Shown: positions 1 through 17,471, counted from the stretch's first letter. The stretch is 64,000 bases of DNA from Sternotherus odoratus (GCA_032164245.1 JAVMKO010000001.1:74645892-74709891); one strand, 5' to 3'. Notes: generated from the sequence alone by a model not told the origin. Program-made: numbers and translations.

Positions 1-617
1 AGAAATTCTCAGCAAAGTGATGTCATTCAGGGTTGCCTGTTTGAGATACGGACTGCAATTAGTCGGGAGATAAAGAGTCCCAGCTGCAAAGTTCTCTTTT
101 CTGCTGAGGACCGACGAACCGAGCACCCCCCCCCACGAACGCTGACCGCCGCCCCCCCCCCAGCCCGTAGCGTTAGCTGGCAGGGAATCCGAGCCGTCTG
201 CACGCGGTCTGAAGAGCCCCAAAAAGACCTTAGCCCTTAGCGAGAGATTTTTTGGCATTTGCTTTGCAGTTTGCGGTTTCAGTGGGAGCCAGCCACGCGG
301 TGGGGGGAAGGGGGCGGGGTTACTCTACAGTATGCAAGCGCCACTTTTAACTTACCATGGCCGGCTGCACGGTGATTTCAGAAGCCGTCTTGGGCTGAGG
401 CACGCATATGTGTCTGAGATGCTCTGAATTTTCTGAGAGCTTGTCAGTCAGTTTTAGGTGTACAACATGACCTTGTACAGAAATCATATCAGGCCTCTGA
501 ATACTGAGGTTGCAAATGGCATACTACTCCCATTGTGTACAGTCCGAGACTGCCTCCTAACCTTGAATGTATCTGTCTCATAACTTTCAAACTTTCTTTT
601 CCCACACTTGCCCACAG

Positions 618-1234
618 ATGAACAACAAGTATCTCACAACCCCCCTGCCTCCTCATCACGCCGTGCACCGCAGATAAGAAAGCGTAAAAAGAAAACGCGA
701 ACGCGCGATGAGATGTTTACTGAACTCGTGGAGAACTCGCGCGCTGAGGCAGCCCGCCAGACGGACTGGAGGGAAAGAATGATAGAGGCAAGGGATCGAG
801 AGATTCAGGCAAGGGATCGAGAGATTCAGGCAAGGGATCGAGAGAGAGAGGAAAGGAAGCGAGAGAGAGAGGCAAGGGATCGAGAGAGAGAGGCAAGGGA
901 TCGAGAGAGAGAGGCAAGGGATCGAGAGAGGCAGGAATGGAGAGCCGCTGAACAAAAGAGGGTAGAACGTGAGGAAAGACGCATGGATGCTTTCCTCCGC
1001 ATAATGGAGGACCAGAGCGACATGCTGCGATCTCTGGTGGAGCTGCAGCATGACCAAAGACCACCTCTGCAGCCCCTGTGTAACCACCTCCCCCCCTCCC
1101 CAACTCCCATAGCTTCCCCACCCAGACGCGGGTTGAGAACACGGGGGGGCAAGCTCCGTGGGCCGCTCCACTCTACCCCACAAGCCAGCAGAAGCAGCAG
1201 CAGCAGCAGGCTTACATTCTCGGAACACTTTTGA
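618..1234 (+). CDS. Harbinger accessory protein (Myb/SANT-type), C-terminal exon
   Basis: This is the last exon of the second Harbinger gene. In this superfamily the partner protein carries a Myb/SANT DNA-binding domain and helps bring the transposase to DNA. The exon follows a splice acceptor (TTGCCCACAG ending at 617) and enters with two bases that complete a codon, so I do not take an in-exon start. The DNA-binding domain should lie upstream, outside the window. Visible parts are a basic patch (RKRKKKTRTR), then seven-residue repeats ARDREIQ and ARDRERE coded by 21-bp DNA repeats (about 786-940), which predict a long charged helix or coiled coil. A glutamate-rich helix and a proline/serine-rich tail follow. 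The frame is open to its stop, with a poly(A) signal 130 bases on. The identity is inferred from partner context and composition. Confidence 0.7.
786..940 (+). repeat. 21-bp in-frame tandem repeat (heptad-coding)
   Basis: About six units of GCAAGGGATCGAGAGA followed by TTCAG or GAGAG. Because 21 bp equals seven codons, copy-number changes keep the frame and add one heptad each. Confidence 0.85.
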
Positions 1235-1364
1235 AAGCTGCTGAGTCTTGCCAACCCCTCCTCTCCACCCCCCCCTCCTTTGCCCGCTCCTCCCCACTGC
1301 GACTGCCGGTTTCCCTCCAGGATACCAGAACAGTGATCCCCTGTATTTGTATTTCCGAGTAACC

Positions 1365-1370
1365 AATAAA
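1365..1370 (+). promoter_or_regulatory. Poly(A) signal of Harbinger accessory gene
   Basis: AATAAA lies 131 bases after the stop codon of the accessory ORF. Confidence 0.6.
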
Positions 1371-1396
1371 GGAACCATGATTTTTCAAACAGTGAT

Positions 1397-1402
1397 TTTA
1401 TT
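1397..1402 (-). promoter_or_regulatory. Poly(A) signal of Harbinger transposase gene
   Basis: AATAAA on the minus strand lies just past the end of the transposase frame and faces the + strand signal at 1365. Confidence 0.6.
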
Positions 1403-1524
1403 TTCTCTGCAAGCATGGGGAGGGAGGAGGGAAAGCATGGGGAGGGGGGAGGTAAAGCATGGGGAGGGGGAGGGAAAGAGGGTTCAAGGGCAGGAGGCTT
1501 ACAGCACAGCAAGGGAGCAGATTC

Positions 1525-2902
1525 TCAAACGCCATCTCGGGCACTCATAAAACTGTCTTTCAAGGCGTCCCTGAGGCGCAGGGCCTCACGGTGGGCTCTT
1601 TTACTTTCCCTGCTGTGTGGCTGCTCATAAGTAGCAGAAAGTAAATTTGCCTCTGCCTCCCAGCCCGCCATAAACGTTTCCCCCTTGCTCTCACAGATAT
1701 TGTGGAGCACAGAGCAAGCAGCAATAACAATGGGGATATTTCTCTCGCAGATGTCTGAGCATATCAGTAAGGAACGCCATCTCCCCTTCAAGCGGCCAAA
1801 TGCACATTCTACGGCCATTCTGCACTTGCTCAGCCTGTAGTTGAACAGCTCCTGACCCCTGTCCAGGGCTCCTGTGTAGGGCTTCATAAGCCAGGGCATT
1901 AGGGGGTAGGCTGGGTCCCCAATGATCACGATCGGCATTTCGACCCCCCCCCACGGAAATTTTCTGGTCGGGGAAGAAAGTGCCTTGCTGCAGCTGTCTA
2001 AAAACCCTAGAGTTCCTGAACACTCGAGCGTCATGAAGCTTTCCCGGCCACCCCACGTACAGGTCGGTGAAACGTCCCTTGTGGTCAACCACTGCTTGCA
2101 TGACCATTGAGTAATATCCCTTCCGGTTTCTGTACTCGGCGGCCTCGTGGTCCGGTGCCAGGATAGGGATATGAGTCCCATCTATAGCCCCACCACAGTT
2201 AGGGAATCCCATAGCGGCAAAGCCATCTATTGTGGCTTGCAGGTTTCCGAGGTTTATAACCCGGTGTAGCAGCCGCTCGACGATTGCCCTGCTTACTTGC
2301 ATCACAGCAAAGCCCACTGTAGACCTACCCACCCCAAACTGATTCGCGACTGACCGTTAGCTGTCTGGCGTTGCAAGCTTCCAGAGGGCTATCGCCACTC
2401 GCTTCTCCACTGTAAGGGCCGCTCTCATTTTGGTATTCCTGCGCTGGAGGGCCGGGGACAGCAAGTCACAAAGTTCCATGAAGGTGCCCTTTCGCATGCG
2501 GAAGTTTCTGAGCCACTGGGAGTCATCCCAGACCCGCAGCACTATGCGGTCCCACCAGTCTGTGCTTGTTTCCCTGGCCCAGAATCGGCGTTCGATGGCA
2601 TGAGCCTGCCCCATTGCCACCATTTTTGACAGATTGTCAGTCGCCCTACTTGCAAAAACGGCAGTGTCCCTGTCGTCCCCGCTGTGCACGTCAGTGTCCC
2701 TGTCGTCCCCGCTGTGCACGTCAGTGTCCCTGTCGTCCCCGCTGTCCTCGTCCATCTCCTCCTCACTGTCATCGGGTTCCAGAAAGCGCGGTTCTCCCCA
2801 GATCGCATTCCTCCTCTGCAGACGGTGCAGCAGGAACTCAGCAACCGTGATCGAGGTCCTCACAACAGCCATTACTGCAGCCGTGGTGTCAGCGGGCTCC
2901 AT
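1525..2902 (-). pseudogene. PIF/Harbinger DDE transposase, one stop and one frameshift
   Basis: This is a HARBI1-like transposase (DDE_Tnp_4 family), the enzyme that cuts and rejoins the element in the nucleus. Reading from ATG at 2902: an acidic N-terminal region with three SGDDRDTDV-like repeats, a helix-rich segment (DWWDRIVLRVWDDSQW), then the catalytic domain with GAIDGTHI (first Asp), GDPAYPL (second Asp) and VECAFGRLKGRW (Glu). Two lesions are visible. An in-frame TAA near 2357-2359 follows ATPDS, and the same frame continues after it as RSVANQFGVG. A frame change at the run of nine C (1944-1952) moves the second half into another frame. The domain order is otherwise complete. The C9 shift could be a sequencing error; the stop codon is harder to explain that way. 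Confidence 0.9.
2662..2755 (-). repeat. 30-bp in-frame tandem repeat in transposase N-terminus
   Basis: About three near-identical copies of a unit coding the acidic decapeptide SGDDRDTDVH. The + strand unit begins GTCAGTGTCCCTGTCGTCCC. Confidence 0.75.
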
Positions 2903-2932
2903 ACTTGCAATGCTATGGCGTTAGTTCGGCGG

Positions 2933-3115
2933 AGAAAGGGCGCGAATTATGGGATGCCTACCCACAAGGCACCGCTTGTAATGGGGGTGGGCGGCGCGGA
3001 AAAAGGGCGCGAAATTTGGAAATGCCTACCCACAATGCTGCACTCGAAATGGTGCCTGCTGGGGGATCAGGGAACTGTGGGATAGGTACCCAGAGTGCAA
3101 CGCATGTCATGTCGA
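2933..3115. repeat. Spaced direct repeats upstream of the transposase start
   Basis: Two good copies of AAAGGGCGCGAA...TGCCTACCCACAA lie at about 2935-2975 and 3002-3045. A weaker third copy (TGGGATAGGTACCCAGAGTGCA) lies near 3077-3100. They fall between the transposase ATG and the right TIR, where promoter or transposase-binding sites are expected. Function is inferred only. Confidence 0.5.
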
Positions 3116-3264
3116 CGCCTGCAAAAGTTTTGCAGACAGACACTGTCGACTTGCTGTGCTTAGCTGTGCGTAGTGAAGACACACAACATCGACTGTATAC
3201 CGTCGCGTTCACAAGATCGACATAAAGGAAATCGAACTAATGCTGTAGTGAAGACATACCCTTA

Positions 3265-4971
3265 GACAGGCGCAATAGCATGGAGGCTCTTCTTTCTGGT
3301 AATATTTTTAATTGATTTTTCTGCGTACATGTCAAACACTTCATCATAGGTCCAGTATTTTCTCTGTGACCTCATAATGAAGTCTTCAGCCCAATCTCAG
3401 CAGGTGTTAACAGGTTCTGGTTTACTGAGAACTTGCACCTGAGTCATACCATCCATGATTGCTCTGCTGAAAGGCCCCTGACAGCATAATGTGCTGGTTA
3501 CCTTGTCAGTAGGTCCTGGCATAGGAGGACCACACAAGATATACATTAGTTTCCTTCTCACCTGGAACACGCCTTGTTCCATAGCATTCGAACATCCGTC
3601 ATGATACTTTGGAGAACTCGGACTTTCCCAAAGTCTCATGTAGATCAACATCATGCTGAGATCTGAACATGACCCGGAGATGAACGCCCACTGAGCATTA
3701 GCCAGTAACACAATACTGTCAACCAAGGGCTACAGTGTAACTAGGTGAGGGCTACATGTTTGTCATGCCTGTGTTAAAGTATAATTTTAAAAAGTTGATT
3801 TTTGAACATTTTCTTGTCTAGCTATCTATGTAAGTGTTTTAGGTTTGTCATGTTTGGTACCATTGCATTTGTGGGAGAAAGGATCTTTGAATGATGCCGA
3901 TTTTTGTATTATCATTGTATTATCAACATTTCCACCAACCAGAGGACCTGGAGCTGGGAGCCTGGGAAGGAGGGCAGTGAGTCCCCCCTGCCACACTACT
4001 GCAGGTGACGCCATTGAAATTAAGATTCTGTAGATTTTTATGAATAAATGACAACTGTCTTATCTTTCTGGGGAAGCCTCGGGATGAGACTTACAACTAC
4101 TTTGCATCAGCTCTGCTAGCGTAAGGTTGCTGCAACACAACTGTGAATTCCTCCCAGAAAAGATCAGTAGCTTGTATGGCTGGCACAGCTAATGATATAG
4201 GTGCAGGACCAGAGGAAATGATACAGAGTAGTGTGAAGTCTAATTAAATAATAATACTTATAAAGTTCTATACAAGTGCACATTTATACCCCTCACCCAA
4301 ACATCTCTACATGAACCATTGTTTGCACTAGGAAAAACACAGGCTTTATATCTTCTCATCATTAAAAAATGCTGGGATCTCTGCTCAAACTTCAATCACC
4401 TTGTGTCAGAGCCCATAACTGGGAAATTTCAGCCTCAAAGATGAATGTTTTGGAAACTTACGAGCATGTGAAAACAAAAGGTTCTGACAGAAATTGGTTT
4501 GCAGTGTTAACTAAATCTGGTGGTCACTAGTTGCAACTGGCAGAATATAAAGATAACTTCATCCACCTCTGGGGTGGAACATACCAAAGGCATTAAACAG
4601 CATACAGCAACATTCTGCAAAATTTCAGACACAAAATGAAGAGAAGACTATATCCAGCTGAACTCAGGAAAGCAAAATGTAGTTACCTACAATATGTTGT
4701 CAATTGCTTGTTGATTAGAAGTAAATACACTGACTCTGAAAATTAAGAATTCCAGAGACAAACCCTGAATATAAACCACCACAACATTGGATCTTTTTTT
4801 TTTCTTTCTTCAGATTCTGAAATGTATTGACAAGGGTTTGACCTTCCTGGTTTCAGTGGGAGAAATAACCCAATGGCCACTAGGAGATCTAACCATCACA
4901 GGACCCTACACCTTCCATTACAGTCACTGAAATCTCTTCTTTAAAAGAGGGTTAGTCAATACTTAATTATG
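3265..4971. other. Unassigned sequence, possible relic ORF
   Basis: No host exon is recognised. On the minus strand 3726-3270 there is a 109-codon open frame. After one stop the same frame continues as DWAEDFIMRSQRKYWTYDEVFDMYAEKS. It looks protein-like, but I cannot name it. The rest is A/T-rich with no clear repeats. Confidence 0.3.
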
Positions 4972-4979
4972 TTCTAGGG

Positions 4980-5197
4980 CAGGCCTGCACAACTCGGAAA
5001 GCAGCGAGGGCCATATTAGTGCAAAAAACCCAGCTGCGGGTCAAAAAGCTCCGCCCTCGCCCCGCCCCCATCTGCTTCCCCTCAATCCCCCCCCCCCCCC
5101 CGCTTGGCTTGCTCCACCCCTACTCGCCCCCCACGGGCCACACAGCGAGCCAATGTGGGCCGCATGTGGCCCCCAGGCCACATGTTGTGCAGGCCTG
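4980..5197. mobile_element. hAT-type MITE
   Basis: Inverted ends CAGGCCTGCACAAC and GTTGTGCAGGCCTG enclose 218 bp with a GC-rich centre. The 8-bp flanks TTCTAGGG (4972-4979) and ATCTAGGG (5198-5205) match at 7 of 8 positions, as expected of an aged hAT target-site duplication. Confidence 0.85.
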
Positions 5198-6590
5198 ATC
5201 TAGGGTCTCTCTTCATGTGACTAGTGGTGTACTGGGGAGAGTTTGACCTTTTACCCTTCCTGTCCTCCTCCACAATTTTAGAGAACAGGGATTGTTGCGT
5301 GGTGTTTGTTCTTCGGGGAATGAGACAGCTTTGCATGCACTGAAAGGCTAATGTGCAGCTTCCACAAATGTGATTTGGAAACACAGATGTGTATGTTTCC
5401 CTCCCCCACAAAAAAAGCAACAAGAAAACTCCATTCCCTTAAAGTTGCTCAGGTACATCTCCAATCCTCACAATCATTAAAAATCAAGGAAATCTGCACC
5501 TGTGACATTTGCTTTCACAACAGCTTCAACTCCCATGCTTTTGCATGATCAGTTTACTCACAGTCCTAATTCTGTTCTGCTACTCCCATATCAATCTGGA
5601 GTAAATCCATCAAAATCAGTGAATTTACTCCAGATTTGCACCTGTGTAACTGAGAAAAGAATTTGGCCCTCAGATTGTGGTTCTACAACAAACATGCTTT
5701 GAGTTTCAACATAGAATCACTGAACACACACGTCCAATTCTTCACAATCATACTCAAACAGAAACAATAACTCTAATCTCAGCTGGATGGACTGACTATA
5801 AAACCTACCTAGCCTTGCCCACATACAGCCCACCCCTCCCCCATCGGTTCTGGAGAACTCTAAGGTGTGTGCCTGTAAACATACCTGGAGGGATTAAGAA
5901 GTCTTTAATGTGTTACTGTATTTGCATCTGGAAAAGTATGAGTCAGAGGAAAGTTTGGCATCTGTGTGTGATTGTGAGGCATTAGAAGTGCACTTGGTGG
6001 GGATGTTTTGTGTTGGAACAGAAAGACAGAATCTCTATTGACATTTCAAAGAGGAAATGGTTTAAAAACTGTGACATGTCTGAAAAGCAGGCTCAGTCTA
6101 AAGAATGTGAAAAGCACCTAGAGAATCAAAGTTTCTCCTTGAGGTTGTTCATGGTTGAGGATAATTGATTTCTGTGAGTTACTGTGCTTAATTAAGGGAT
6201 TCACGCCCTGCTTTAAGTGGAAAACTAAACACCTCCTTAAGTTTGGGAAAGATGGGGGTGCCTCTGCAGTGTACCCCGTTTCTACACCCATCCCCCCCAC
6301 ACACCAGGAATAACGCTGTTAAAATCAACAGAGCTACACCCGTGGAAAACTAATGTGAGAGAAGACTCAGGACTGCAGTACGTGCACACATGTACATGCA
6401 AACGCATGCAAAAATATATCCCCATATCCACACAGACTTTCAGCCAGGGACAAAGAGGTACAGTACACAGTAATATACAAAATACCCAGAGCCAAATACA
6501 TGCAAGCACACAATGATACACACACACACGCAGGCACACACAGACTATTGGTAGGAAAGGATGCTACTCAGTTGATCAAGATGTAGGAGG
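5198..6590. other. Noncoding upstream region of ARHGDIB
   Basis: No coding exon was found. A 12-bp inverted repeat (TCTGGAGTAAAT at 5595-5606 and its complement at 5623-5634) belongs to a dispersed short palindromic family. CA-rich sequence lies at about 6520-6543. Confidence 0.4.
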
Positions 6591-6599
6591 ATCCAGATG

Positions 6600-6775
6600 A
6601 AGTGAGCACAGCAGCCTGAGCAGTGACTCTGCAGCGAGCTCAGGGCTTCCTCTTCAAGAGTGAGCGGGTTTTTTTTTTTAATAATTTTTTCTTCAACTTC
6701 CTTCCTGCTCTAACTGCCAAAGCTCAAAGCTGAGCGCAGAGAGCAGAGAGGGACCCCGGACGCAGACGCCAGCCA
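6600..6775 (+). promoter_or_regulatory. ARHGDIB: Candidate promoter and noncoding exon 1 of ARHGDIB
   Basis: A strong donor-like CCA|GTGAGT lies at 6773-6781. Several ETS/PU.1-type cores (CTTCCTC, ACTTCCTTCC; GGAAG on the other strand) lie just upstream at 6645-6710. The mammalian gene begins with a noncoding exon and is expressed mainly in blood cells, which fits. No transcript evidence is available here; the position is inference. Confidence 0.35.
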
Positions 6776-9700
6776 GTGAGTATAAATGCAGATAACTCGG
6801 GGGAGGGGGAGATGGAAAAGAGCCTTCTCACTGGGCTACCACAGTTTGAGCCTGTTCCCTGTGGCGGAGGGAGGATTGAGTGGCACAGCTTTACAATAGG
6901 AAAAGGGTCTGAAATGCAAGGGGGATGGTCCTGGCTGCACCAGAAAGGGAAGTTAGGCAGCAGCCAGGAGAAAGGGGAGATGGCTGGGCACTGTGCTGTC
7001 AGTGAGCCCGGGAAATGCTTCTGAAGGATTGGAGGGGGATGGGAATGGTCTCCTGCTCAGGCTCTCTTTGGAAAATGTTTGCTGTGCTTTGCTTTCCCAC
7101 GAAGCTTGCTCATGTAATGGGGTATTTTACCTTTCATGCCTGGAGGGTAGGGCTGGAAGAGGAAGTAGTTTACCCTGCATCATGGAAAATTCCATTGCAT
7201 TCCCTCTGCCAAATCCTCATTCTTCCATAGATAAGCCCTATATTTGGGAGCTATGTTTTACATGAGTTTGATGCTCTTAAGAAGCACTGGTAAAATGGCT
7301 GATGCCCTCTCTTTATGTCCAGGGCAGATACCATATAGCACAGGGAGCGGCAGTAAGGTCTTTCTCTGCGTGCTGCCTCCTGACAGCATGCCTCCCTCCG
7401 ACTTACAGTGAGCACTTCTGAAGCTTCAACCCCCCATGCCCGTTCAGCCCTGGGACTCTGCCAAAGTGGGTGGCTGGCACCAATGATGATGGTGTTTTTG
7501 CTCTTTGCCTTTTGAAGCTGTCACTTTCTGGCACAGGCTCCTAATTCTGTTGTTTCTCCCCCATGGCCAGAGACAAGCCCCGAGGCCTCACAGACACAAT
7601 TTGAAATCTCTAGTGTGTGAAGAGAGGGAGGTGTCCAGGGGCAGGGCAGGGGCACAGGAAGGGCTGAAGAATCCGTGGGCGTGGTTAGGGGAAGAGAAAG
7701 TGTTCGTGGTAGGAAATAAATCTTTAATTTCTTTCCCAAAGTGTTTAAAGGGTTAATTTTATTTTTTTCATTGTAAAAGTGGCCATTCAGTGTATAGACA
7801 ATATATCCGAAGAGCCCCAGGGGCAGCGCCCTTCCTGCTGGGCCAGTGAGGTAAACCACACCCGTGTGCACTAACAAACAAGGTGGAGGAAGCTGAGGTG
7901 TCCGGGAGAAGCTCTGATCATCTTCCATTTTGTAGAGATGACAAGTGAGCACCCATGTGGACAGAAGGCCCATCTTTTCCCACAGAAGTTAATGGGAGTT
8001 TTGCAGAGAGCAGGACTTGGGCCTTGAACCCTAGAAGTAAAACTCAGGTATGGGTCTGACCTACACCATGTAGTAGGAAGTAGCAGTGTAGGCATATGAA
8101 TGAGCCGGGACAGTGTCCATACCAGAGGGGACTAGCCAGAGCCCAATCCCTTTGGCTCACTCAGGTAGTTGGTTAGTCTGCCATTCCAGCTTGCCCAAAG
8201 GGTTGCTAAGATCTCTGGGAGGTGTAGGGCACCCAGAGGAATTCCTGAGAAGGGAACCCTCTGACTAGTTCTGATGGAAAGTTCCTCAGCCCTGGGAAAA
8301 GCAAGAGGAAGATCTGAGGGAAAGGGAGTAACCAGACATTGCAGGACAAAATCTCTATTTTCCACCTCCTTCCCTATCCCTCTATCAATATCTTTTTCTC
8401 CTTCTCCCTCTGTGTCTCCCTCTGTCATAAATCATAAAGACCCTCATGGAGGGAGTGGGGAGGACAGGCATACAAGATGGTGGGGGGAATGATCAAAAGC
8501 TTCATTATGCATTGTTGATGCTGAAGGTGGGGGATCAATCAGATTTTTTCCCATAGGGTCCTGGGACAGGCCTGGATTTTCTCTTCTGTGAGGACAATCT
8601 CAGGTTCTTTTGCCATGGAATGCAGACTCCCAGAACCAATTTTTGAGTTGGTGTAAATCAATACAGTTGCAATGAAGTCACCAATTGGAAGATCTGACCT
8701 CTCTCCTCATGTGTACGACTATCTCCGATTTCCTTTTCTCCCCAGCTGGCTTCTCCACATTAATGCCAGACTCACTCAAAGGTCATTGCAATGCAGTCTC
8801 ATAGGATATTAGTTATCATTTCATAGGCATGACCAAATCTGTCTGTTCCTTGGCTCTTTAGTCAGTCTATATATCTATCACCTTTATGCCACCAAAGGCA
8901 TCTGCCAACATGCTCCTCCTGGAGTTTCTCCATCAGTCTGGTGTCTTAAGCTGCCAACCTGGGTGTGACTCAGTCTTGCACAGTTCTATGCACAAACTCA
9001 TCCTGGGAGAGTCATTGTAATTTCATTTCATTTTTTTTGATGAGCGAGTGAAATATATCATGATCATCAACATACCCATTGCGTGAGTGGTTACTAGGGC
9101 TACCTACCTAAAGAGAAGAATTAGAGGGAAATTGATATAGAAAATTTAAAATAACTAAGGGTGAAGTGGAATTGTATCAATTCCCCCTTTCATACTGTCC
9201 CATGCCACAAGAATGAACCGTCAGTCACTAAAATGAATGACCACTATATATAGAACACATCAAACAAAACTGTCACACAGCAAAGAACGATTTGGTCAAT
9301 GTGCAGTATCCACCACTGGCTATGGCATTGTGGCTGGGGTTTCTTAAACCTTTCTCAGAAGCATCAAAAATTGGCCACTACCATATATCAGACTAGATAG
9401 ACCAGTCATCTGATTCATTAAGGCAGAACCTACAGCTATCTACTCAACCGCTCAACCTTTCCTTCCTTATTCCAGCCATTCATCCCCTACTCTACCTCAT
9501 TCTCTCCTTTTGGCCATCCACTCTCCACCCATCTCCTCATCCTCCCTCTGCTTTTTCTGTCTCTTTACTTCTTTCTGTACAGCCACCAGAGCAGGTTCAT
9601 TTTTCCAGCTGGTGACTTCAGTGCAGCTGCACTGATTTATACCAGCTGCAGAAGTGGCCCTGGAAGTCTGGGATAATCCCAGGATTCCATGGGGAAAGGA

Positions 9701-10505
9701 TCTGCCATTGTTCTCATGGAAGAAGAAATCCAGTGAGCAGCTCCTGTCTAAGCCCGTGCCGAGACAACTGCTCCTTGATTTTAGTTCTCACTTCCTCCTT
9801 ACTTTGGAGATGTCTTATGGTTGAAATGCTACTGACAGAGCAGATCTGCAGCTGGGGCAAGTGTTGTCATAGGAACAGACCACACATTTCCTTCCTGCAC
9901 AGGAAGTGGACCCTGTCATTGCATGAAGTGAGCTATTTTCAAGGGTGTGCAGCAGAGAAAGTCTGGGGCATATGCAGGAGGTTAGTAGGATTCATTTTCT
10001 TGAGCAAAGAGGGTTTATTTAATCTGTTCAGCTAAGGGAGTCATTGTTTCAGTCTAAGTTGCTTTTGTCACTCCTGGAGGCCCCATGTAGGTGTGTGGGG
10101 CAAGGGGTGGGGGCGGGGGACAAGAAAGAGAAGGAGGGAAGCATATCTAAGGAAAATACAGCAACAACAGACTCATTCAACCCTCAAGCATCAGTTTTCT
10201 GAGCATTTTGCTTTGGCATTACGTTAGGACATTGAATCTGGTGCTGATGCGAGGCACCTGGGACAATTTGCATAGTGGGGGTGCTGAGAGCCATTGAACC
10301 AAACTGTAAACCCTGTATATGATAGAAACCATTTCAAGCCACTGGGTGCTGCAGCATCATGAGCACTCCTAGTTCCAGGACCTAGGGTGCCAGGTGTCTG
10401 GCTGACAACCCTGGAGACTGATTTGCTTTCTCCAGAGAACACATGCCCCCAGGATGTACCCACCTGCTTTGTTCTGCCACTGACTGGCTGTATTGCCCTC
10501 CTCAG
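6776..10505. other. Putative ARHGDIB intron 1 or upstream sequence
   Basis: No coding exon was recognised. Short relics only: a palindromic GTGTAAATC/GATTTATACC-type repeat near 8640-8695 and 9590-9680, and a CR1-tail-like scrap (ATATCAGACTAGATAGACC) near 9385-9410. Confidence 0.4.
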
Positions 10506-10516
10506 GTCAAGAGACC

Positions 10517-16350
<5,834 letters not shown>

Positions 16351-16907
16351 TCTCACTCCAGCGGCCTTCTCCTTCCTTCCCCTGCCTACTGCACTAGTCA
16401 CCAGGAGTGCCACGCCCTGGACCCACACACCATGCTGCCCCCTACTGCTGCAAAGGGGGTCCCAGAACCCTCCTAACCCTTGTTCCTTCCTGCCACAGGA
16501 GATTCTGTTAAAAGCAGGTCTTTGCACAGGCCCATGGACAGCCTCTGCCTTTCCCGCTGCTACACTGAAAATAACCCACCCAGAGCTGTCGTGACACATG
16601 AGGGATTAAATTGGGAGAATCCCGCTCCCTTCTGGTCCCTCCTTTGCTCCAAATCAGGTCTCTGAAGTGCCTTTTTCAGAGAACACAATCATCTTGCCAG
16701 CTCTACAACTCTCATGGCAAAACAAATTGCCCCCTAAATGGTCCTCCATGGTGTTATTTCTGCCTTGTGCTCACTGTAAATGGCTGATCCCATTATGGTC
16801 CTCTTAGCCTGGTCTGGTGCCCAAATCATAGTCCAGCCTTTAAAGGCAAAACCAATCAAGGAGACTCAATTAGCTGCCATGACTTGTAAAGACGTCAGTG
16901 TCCCAAG

Positions 16908-16913
16908 AATAAA
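16908..16913 (+). promoter_or_regulatory. ARHGDIB: ARHGDIB poly(A) signal
   Basis: AATAAA lies 558 bases after the stop codon in a region free of repeats (16351-16913), giving a compact 3'UTR. Confidence 0.7.
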
Positions 16914-17210
16914 GTCCGTTTCTTTCTTCCCTTCTGAGTGAGGCTCTCATTCTTCAGTGGAACATGTCTCCTCACTCCGCCTTTCACACATGCAGAGTAT
17001 TGCAATATCATATGTGGCTAAACAGTATCCAGGGTTAGAGAAAGGACTGAAAAAATCCCAAATGTCTCTTAGGGGCTATAACTCTCACATTTCAGCGCAT
17101 AAACCAGCCTCACCCTAATGAGGTTGAGAGAGACATTTTTCCTGTAGGCAAATTATTTCATAGCTCCCTTATGCAGCTTCCTTCAAAGTCTCTTCTATGA
17201 GCCACTGTTA

Positions 17211-17463
17211 GGGCTGGGCTACAGTACAGGGTGGGGGTAGGGTGTTGCTCTAAGATACGCGAATCACATAGCTGAAGTCACAGTATTTTAGGTCGACTTA
17301 CCTGGCCATCCCCAGGGCAGCGAGTCAACTGCGGCTGCTCACCGAGGTGGTGTACAGGAATTGATTCGGGGATCGATTTATCACGTCTAGATGAGACATG
17401 ATAAATTGATCCCTGATACATCGAGTGCTACCTGCCGATTTGGCGGGTAGTGTAGCCGTACCC
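17211..17463. mobile_element. PIF/Harbinger MITE
   Basis: The ends GGGCTGGGCTACAGTAC and GTAGTGTAGCCGTACCC are imperfect inverted repeats. Inside is a palindrome (GGGATCGATTTATCACGTCT against AGACATGATAAATTGATCCC). TTA precedes it and TAG follows, a worn TTA/TAA-type target site. It lies between ARHGDIB and ERP27. Confidence 0.75.
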
Positions 17464-17471
17464 TAGGCGAA

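Larger units (their letters stand above)
1..3261. mobile_element. PIF/Harbinger DNA transposon, left end outside window
   Basis: Two genes converge: a charged accessory ORF on + and a DDE transposase on -, the standard content of an autonomous PIF/Harbinger element. The right terminus reads GGGTATGTCTTCACTACAG on the minus strand, ends at 3261 and is followed by TTA (3262-3264), the usual Harbinger target trinucleotide. The left terminus is not in the window. Facing poly(A) signals sit about 30 bases apart at 1365-1370 (+) and 1397-1402 (-). The transposase frame is broken twice, so this copy is probably inactive. Bases 1-617 look like the intron or leader of the + strand gene and show no clear coding frame. 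C-rich runs lie near 125-162. Confidence 0.88.

Noticed and set aside
656..1512. Long minus-strand open frames opposite the Harbinger accessory exon
   Set aside because: They are mirror frames of the 21-bp repeat; serine/leucine-rich translations have no domain and the + strand frame explains the sequence.
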